A stretch of DNA of 64,000 nt from Candidatus Caldatribacterium sp. (lineage in GTDB: Bacteria > Atribacterota > Atribacteria > Atribacterales > Caldatribacteriaceae), in assembly GCA_028275365.1 (NCBI GenBank), contig JAPWUU010000001.1, forward strand, positions 38,208 through 102,207. The letters run 5' to 3'. A model generated the notes under the pieces. That model searched no databases and had not been told where the DNA came from. It saw only the letters and a list, made by a program, of their open reading frames with translations. A program made the position numbers and the translations under genes. The first letter of the stretch is position 1. The number at the start of each line of letters is the position of its first letter. Positions 58,575 to 64,000 of this stretch are shown here, in pieces.

Positions 58575-59636
58575 GTGAAGCTTGTAACGAAAACAGCAAG
58601 GTGCAAACTCCAGGTTGATACCGAACAAGCCGAAACCTTGCGAGAGACCCTGCGGCGGTTTGCTGACGCCTGCAATGACATCCTCTGCATCGCTCAAGAA
58701 AACCGCACCACCAACAAGGTCAAGCTCCAGCACCTCTGCTACCGCACCATCAAAGAAAAGTACAATCTCCAGGCTAACCTCATCATCCGCGCTATCGCCC
58801 GTGTAGCCGAAGCGGCCAGGAAAAAGCGAAAGCCATCGAAACCGAAGAAGTTCAAACCCCCAAGCATGAGCCTCGACCAGCGCACTTTCTCCTTCAACGA
58901 AAAGTGCTGGGAAGTCTCCATCTCCACGGTGGCGGGCAGGCTCAAGCTTCCCCTGGCCATCGGCAACTTCCAGCGCGAGCTCCTGATAGGGCAGAAACCC
59001 ACTTCTGCCACCCTCTGTTACAACAGGCGAACGAAAGCGTTCTCCATCAACATCGTCGTGAACCGGGAAGTGCCCCTCCCGCCACAAAACGGTAACGTCA
59101 TTGGCGTTGACCGTGGTATCTACAACCTTGCCACCACCTCCAATGGTTTGAAATTCTCCGGGCGGCAAGCGATGCATGTCCGCAAACGCTACGCCCGGTT
59201 GCGACAGGCGCTCCAAGCCAAGGGCACGAAGGGGGCGAAACGCCTCTTGCAACGGCTTTCGGGGAAGGAGCGCCGCTTTATGGCCGACCTCAACCACAGG
59301 ATCGCCAAAGCCATTGTCAACTCCTGTACCCCTGGCGATGTGATTGTCATAGAAGACCTGCGGTACATTTGGGAGCGAATTCGTGTCGCTAAAGAGCAGT
59401 GCCTTCTTCGGCACTCCTGGGCTTTCGGGCAACTGGGCAGGTTCATCGAGTACAAGGCTACTGAACGTGGTATTGCTGTGGTTTATGTTGACCCCCACCA
59501 TACCAGCCAGCGCTGCCCGAAGTGCAGGTTTGTTTCCAAAGGCAACCGCAATGGTCATATCTTCCGTTGTGCCTCCTGTGGTTTTCGTGGCCATGCAGAT
59601 CTTGTGGCTGCAACCAATATCCGTCAGGCGTATTGA
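58575..59636 (+). mobile_element. tnpB: TnpB (IS605 OrfB-type RNA-guided nuclease/transposase-associated protein)
   Basis: RuvC motifs GVDRGIYNLA, VIVIEDL, HADLVAATNI with D/E/D present; zinc finger CPKCRFVSKGNRNGHIFRCASCG; GTG start. Confidence 0.93.
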
Positions 59637-59714
59637 GACGCGCTGGCGGATGGGCCTCTGTCAGTAGGCCCTGAAGCGGCCTCAAGCTGCAAGCCCCTGG
59701 CTTTAGCTATGGGG
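59637..59714 (+). ncRNA. Predicted 3' part of omegaRNA/reRNA and right end of TnpB element
   Basis: Hairpins GGGCCT/AGGCCC (59652-59671), GCGGC/GCTGC (59676-59690) and CCCCtGGC/GCTatGGGG (59694-59714); AAGCCCCTGGCTTTAGCTATGGGG is a typical IS605-group right end. Confidence 0.65.
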
Positions 59715-60519
59715 TAACTGACTGCAGTGCGGTGAAATACTCAAAAGCCTTCTGGGGAATACGGTACCGGGGAAGGTAGAAGAGATCGTGCTCGGCGTGG
59801 AACCACTGGATTTCCTTCGGAGCGCGGATTGCTCTGTAGAGCTCGAAAGTACATTCCCCCGGAACGATGGTATCCCGGGTAGCGTTGAAAAGAGAAACCG
59901 GGGTGTCGGTGAGCGCTTCTGCTGCGTTCACGGGGTCGAGGTCCTTCCAGGCTATGGCGACGTCGCGAACCGGTATGCCCCGCTTCCGGAAGTCATAGCG
60001 GATGTTTACGATAGAGTCGAGCATGCTCTCCTCAAAAAGAATTTCAATATTCCCTCCGCCGACGACAAGGGCAATGCCCCTGAATTTCCCATAAAGCGCA
60101 GCGACGACGGTGCCCACAAGTGCCCCAAGGCTCACACCAAGAAAGAAGATTTCTCTCGGGCGAATACTTTCGTGCGTTTCGAGGAAGCGGAGGGCAAAAA
60201 GGGCGTGCTCGAAGGTCCGGAGGAAGGCCTGGTAGTCATCCTCAAGGTCTGTCGAGAGGATGTCTCTGCCGTTGACCCTCCGTTCCCCGTGGTACTCCAT
60301 GTCAATGGCCAGAGCCGCAAAGCCCCTTCGTGCTGCCTCGAGGGCAAAGAAGGTAAGGTTTTCTTTCGACCCCCGGTAGTGGTGGAGGAAGAAGACGGCA
60401 GGATACGGTGGAGGAGCGTTCCGGGGCGTGAGGAAGAGGGCAGGGAGGCCGGGTTGCAGAAAGAAACGGGAGATAGTGTACTCCCTGTGTTCTCTGAAAG
60501 GTGCAAGGTCCGCTTCCAT
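59707..60519 (-). CDS. Alpha/beta hydrolase (dienelactone hydrolase-like)
   Basis: FFLHHYRGSKENLTFFALEAARRGFAALAIDMEYHGER; nucleophile elbow LGVSLGAL. Confidence 0.82.
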   Translation of the reverse strand: MEADLAPFREHREYTISRFFLQPGLPALFLTPRNAPPPYPAVFFLHHYRGSKENLTFFALEAARRGFAALAIDMEYHGERRVNGRDILSTDLEDDYQAFLRTFEHALFALRFLETHESIRPREIFFLGVSLGALVGTVVAALYGKFRGIALVVGGGNIEILFEESMLDSIVNIRYDFRKRGIPVRDVAIAWKDLDPVNAAEALTDTPVSLFNATRDTIVPGECTFELYRAIRAPKEIQWFHAEHDLFYLPRYRIPQKAFEYFTALQSVTP

Positions 60520-61125
60520 AATCTTTACTCCTTTCGGTCTTCTGGACTACGCTATTTCCTCTACCGGTCTTTTCTTGTTGACTTACCGCTTATTTATTTC
60601 TATCCGGATTACTGCCGTTGCGTCCCACAGGTTCTCTATCTCTTTTTCGACTCCCTCATCCGCAGGGGCGTACTTTTTGATGAAAGCCCGGAGAGCCGTC
60701 CTTCTTCTCTCCGTCCACAGAGGTAGCCTCACCGAATACTACCACACTTTCGCAGGCCGTTGGAAGCCCTTCGGGAAGGACTCTGGTTTTCCCCACGACC
60801 GTGAGGCACACTTTTGGGTACCGCAGAGGTTGTCTATCCTGTGCCCTTCACTGACTTGTGCTGTGAATGGGGATGGATTAACCGTCTGGGGTTTCGTGTA
60901 CCGGTCAGGTGGCGTCTTTCCATTGCCCGGGCCGGTAAAAGGCCAAGGTGGCAAATCTTGTGAAGATGTGGTAAGATAAAGAGCAAGACCAGAGAGGGAG
61001 AGGGGATACCGAAAGCAGTGTCTGAAAGCGAGGACCCGGACGAGCGGTTTTCTTTCCCCCTGTATCCCTTTAGGTTTCACCGGAGTGCCGCTTTTTGCCC
61101 TCACCTGTCCCGGAGGATGATGTAA

Positions 61126-62454
61126 GTGGAGTATCTGGGAACGATCCTTCTCATACTGCTTCTTGTTGCCATGAACGCCTTTTTTGCGGCTTCTGAAATT
61201 GCCCTGATTTCCACCCGGAGGAGCCGTATCCACCTGGCGAAAGGGAAAGGTTCGGAAAAGCAGCTTGAAGCGCTGCACCATCTTCTCGAGAACCCGAGTG
61301 AGTTCCTGGCCACCATCCAGATTGGGGTAACCATGGCAGGGTTTTTCGCAAGCGCCACCGGTGCCATTTCCCTTGCCCGGAATCTCGGAAGGCGCCTTGA
61401 AGCCAGTGGCCTTCCGGTACTTGCGATTCTTGGGGAAGAGATTGCCGTGATCTGCGTCACGGTTCTCATCTCTTTCGTTACCCTGGTCCTTGGGGAGCTT
61501 GTGCCCAAACGCCTTGCCATGGCGCATCCAGAGCGCCTTGCCCTTATTTCCTCCCGGTTCATCTTCTTTCTCTCCCGGGTCCTGCGCCCGGTGGTGGTTG
61601 CCCTCTCGGCATCCACGGATGTTATCTCCCGTCTTTTTGGGGTCACCCAGGAGGCCACGAGTTCTCTAAGTGATGAGGAGCTCAAGCTCTTCATCGCCGA
61701 GCAGCGGACACTTCCTTTAGAGGAGCGGCGGCTCATCAGCGAAGTCTTCGAGTTTGGGGATACCCTGGCGTATGAGGTCATGACTCCAAGGACCGACATG
61801 GTGTGCATTGAGGAGAATGCCACCCTTGGGGAAGCTCTGGAACTTTCGCTGAAGAGCCATTTTTCCCGCCTCCCGGTGTACCGGGAGGATATCGATAACA
61901 TCATTGGTTTCGTCCACATCAAAGACATGCTCCCGGCGTTAAAAGAGGGTGACCTCGAGAAACCGGTGCGGGAAATCCTCCGCCCCATCCATTTTGTCCC
62001 TGCGACGAAGAAAGTCGTGGAGCTTTTGCGCGAGCTGCAGCAGCGGCGCATCCACATGGCCATCGTCCTTGATGAGTACGGAGGAACGGCAGGGCTTGTC
62101 ACCATTGAGGACCTCCTGGAGGAGCTTGTGGGTGAGATCCGGGATGAGCACGACCGGGAGGCCCCTCCGTACCGGAAGATTAGCGACCGCGAGTACCTCG
62201 TGGATGCCTCACTCCCCATAGAGACGGTGAACGAAACCCTGGGGGTACAGATTCCCGAAAGCGAAGAGTCCGAAACCCTGGGGGGTCTTGTTATGGAACT
62301 CCTTGGGAAAATCCCTGAAGAAGGAGAAACAGTCAGCGTCAATGGTTACAAGCTCAAGGTTGAGCGCATGAGGGGGAAGCGCATCGCCACGGTACGCCTC
62401 ACCGTTGAGGAGAAGGGGGAAGAAAACCATGGGGAAGCTCATCATAGCTCATGA
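61126..62454 (+). CDS. CNNM/HlyC-CorC family protein (DUF21 + CBS + transporter-associated domain)
   Basis: MNAFFAASEIALISTRRSRI; VMTPRTDMVCIE; LDEYGGTAGLVTIEDLLEELVGEI. Confidence 0.92.
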   Translation: MEYLGTILLILLLVAMNAFFAASEIALISTRRSRIHLAKGKGSEKQLEALHHLLENPSEFLATIQIGVTMAGFFASATGAISLARNLGRRLEASGLPVLAILGEEIAVICVTVLISFVTLVLGELVPKRLAMAHPERLALISSRFIFFLSRVLRPVVVALSASTDVISRLFGVTQEATSSLSDEELKLFIAEQRTLPLEERRLISEVFEFGDTLAYEVMTPRTDMVCIEENATLGEALELSLKSHFSRLPVYREDIDNIIGFVHIKDMLPALKEGDLEKPVREILRPIHFVPATKKVVELLRELQQRRIHMAIVLDEYGGTAGLVTIEDLLEELVGEIRDEHDREAPPYRKISDREYLVDASLPIETVNETLGVQIPESEESETLGGLVMELLGKIPEEGETVSVNGYKLKVERMRGKRIATVRLTVEEKGEENHGEAHHSS

Positions 62455-63961
62455 CCTGGGGACTACAGGCAACAAGGCCACGCTCTTTGGCCCGGAGGGG
62501 GAGTGTCTGGCAAGCAGCTTCTTCGGGTACGAGACCTTTTACCCCGATGCGTTATCCGTCGAACAGGACCCTGAAGAGTACTGGAGGGCGGTGGTTTTTT
62601 CCACCCGGGCCCTTCTTGAGAAAGCCAGGGTGAAAAAAGAAGACATCGGCGTTGTTTCCTTCTCCGGCCAGATGATGGGGGCCCTGCCGGTGGATGAGCG
62701 GGGTGAGCCTCTTGACCGGATTATCATCTGGGCCGACCGCCGGGGAGTGAAGGAGGTCGAGTGGGTCCGGGAGAGGATTGCCGATGAAGAAATTTACCGG
62801 ATTACCGGGCATCGCCTGAGCCCCAATTACTCTCTGGCGAAGATTCTCTGGTTCCGGAATCACCGGCCTGAAGTCTACAGGAAGGCGCGGAAGTTCCTCC
62901 TGGCCAAGGACTTTGTGGTCTTCCGGCTTACAGGGCAGTGGGCGACGGATTTTTCCGACGCCTCCGGGACGAATCTCTTCGACATCACCGAGGAACGCTG
63001 GTCCACAAAGATTCTTGAGGCTGTGGGCATTGAAGAGGAGAAACTTCCACCCGTTTTCCCCTCTTTTACCGTGGTGGGGGAGGTGACGAAAAACGCAGCC
63101 GAGGAAGTGGGGCTTTTACCGGGGACGCCGGTGGTGATTGGCGGAGGAGACGGGGCCTGTGCGGCCTGTGGAGCGGGAGTAGTTGAAGAAGGGCAGGCGT
63201 ACAACTACCTCGGTTCCTCTTCCTGGATTGCCCTGGCCTCCCGAAAACCCTTTTACGACCCCGAGATGCGGACCTTCACCTTCCACCACCTTGCTCCGGG
63301 GCTTTTCATGCCCACCGGAACCATGCAGGCCGCAGGAGGCTCATACCAATGGTGCCGGGATACCCTCTGCGGAGAGGAGAAAAAGACGGCGGAGAAACTC
63401 GGGGTAAGTCCTTATTCTCTCATGGACCTCGAGGCTCAGAAAGTTCCGGCAGGAAGCGAAGGCCTCCTTTTCCTCCCTTACCTTCTGGGCGAGCGGGCTC
63501 CCTGGTGGAACCCCCACGCCCGGGGGGTGTTCATCGGACTTACCCCAAGGCACACCAGAGCCCACCTGATTCGGGCCGTCCTTGAGGGTGTGAGCCTGAA
63601 CCTCCGGATTATCCTTGATGCCTTCCGGGAGCAGGGGCTCAGAATAGCAAACATGCGCATCATCGGGGGTGGAGCAAGGGGAGACTTCTGGGCCCAGATG
63701 CTTGCCGATGTCTTTGGTCTTGAGGTCCTTCGCCCCGTGTACCGGGAGGAGGCGACTTCCCTTGGTGCGGCTATCTGTGGAGGAGTGGGGATAGGGCTCT
63801 ATCGGGGGATTGAGGTGGCAAAGGAACTTGTGAGAATCAGGGATCGGTTTGCGCCGCGGGAAGAGGAGAAAAGCGTATACGACCGGGTTTACCCTACCTT
63901 TGTAAGGAGTTACCTTGCCCTACGTGAGGTATTTGAGGAGCTGGGTGAGGATAGGGCGTAA
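62429..63961 (+). CDS. FGGY family carbohydrate kinase (xylulokinase-like)
   Basis: IIAHDLGTTGNKATLF; SFSGQMMGALPVDERG; RIIGGGARGDFWAQMLADVFG. Confidence 0.9.
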   Translation: MGKLIIAHDLGTTGNKATLFGPEGECLASSFFGYETFYPDALSVEQDPEEYWRAVVFSTRALLEKARVKKEDIGVVSFSGQMMGALPVDERGEPLDRIIIWADRRGVKEVEWVRERIADEEIYRITGHRLSPNYSLAKILWFRNHRPEVYRKARKFLLAKDFVVFRLTGQWATDFSDASGTNLFDITEERWSTKILEAVGIEEEKLPPVFPSFTVVGEVTKNAAEEVGLLPGTPVVIGGGDGACAACGAGVVEEGQAYNYLGSSSWIALASRKPFYDPEMRTFTFHHLAPGLFMPTGTMQAAGGSYQWCRDTLCGEEKKTAEKLGVSPYSLMDLEAQKVPAGSEGLLFLPYLLGERAPWWNPHARGVFIGLTPRHTRAHLIRAVLEGVSLNLRIILDAFREQGLRIANMRIIGGGARGDFWAQMLADVFGLEVLRPVYREEATSLGAAICGGVGIGLYRGIEVAKELVRIRDRFAPREEEKSVYDRVYPTFVRSYLALREVFEELGEDRA

Positions 63962-64000
63962 AACATTCGCTTTATCTTCGGTTTTTGGCATAAAAATGTA

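Noticed and set aside
58155-59594. 479-aa minus-strand ORF across tnpB and the ncRNA
   Set aside because: Antisense to a convincing TnpB and spans the ncRNA promoter; no domain recognised.
60428-60979. 183-aa plus-strand ORF in the 600-bp gap before the CNNM gene
   Set aside because: First part is antisense to the hydrolase; remainder lacks family resemblance or a clear RBS.
1-64000. CRISPR arrays, rRNA or tRNA genes
   Set aside because: Scanned by eye: no regularly spaced repeats, no rRNA-like stretches, and no convincing tRNA T-loop/acceptor pairs in intergenic gaps. A tRNAscan/Infernal run would be needed to exclude them fully.

Overview
This 64 kb window is gene-dense bacterial chromosome, mostly housekeeping and carbohydrate metabolism. 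The gene set suggests a thermophilic anaerobe, but that is inference and I did not verify the lineage. Main content: a partial HD-GYP gene at the left edge; THEP1 NTPase; CoA-disulfide reductase with rhodanese domain; G6PDH; an AAA ATPase + TOPRIM-like two-gene operon; a SorC-regulated sugar ABC cluster; a RACo-like ferredoxin/ASKHA protein; DUF1015, HPS, PHI and DeoC; an nrdR-nrdD-nrdG operon with tandem NrdR-box-like sites; CcdA; a Ca-type P-ATPase; PhoU; two Zn alcohol dehydrogenases with Rpe; a vWA/PP2C/Ser-Thr kinase triad followed by a beta-helix protein; a ribose-type ABC operon whose binding-protein gene has an in-frame TAG; two UroD/MtaA-like proteins; transketolase, PPi-type PFK, ComEC, HolA and rpsT; a TnpB-only IS605-type element; a hydrolase, a CNNM/HlyC-type protein and an FGGY kinase. 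The best leads are: (1) an unannotated structured RNA at about 58250-58390 with its own promoter and an 11-bp closing helix; (2) the TnpB element with recognisable end hairpins and a readable candidate guide; (3) the ATPase/TOPRIM pair as a possible defence module; (4) the TerY-P-like triad with a beta-helix partner; (5) a 145-bp gene-conversion-like tract between two permease genes; (6) the single in-frame amber codon in an otherwise intact sugar-binding protein. I saw no rRNA, tRNA or CRISPR array by eye.
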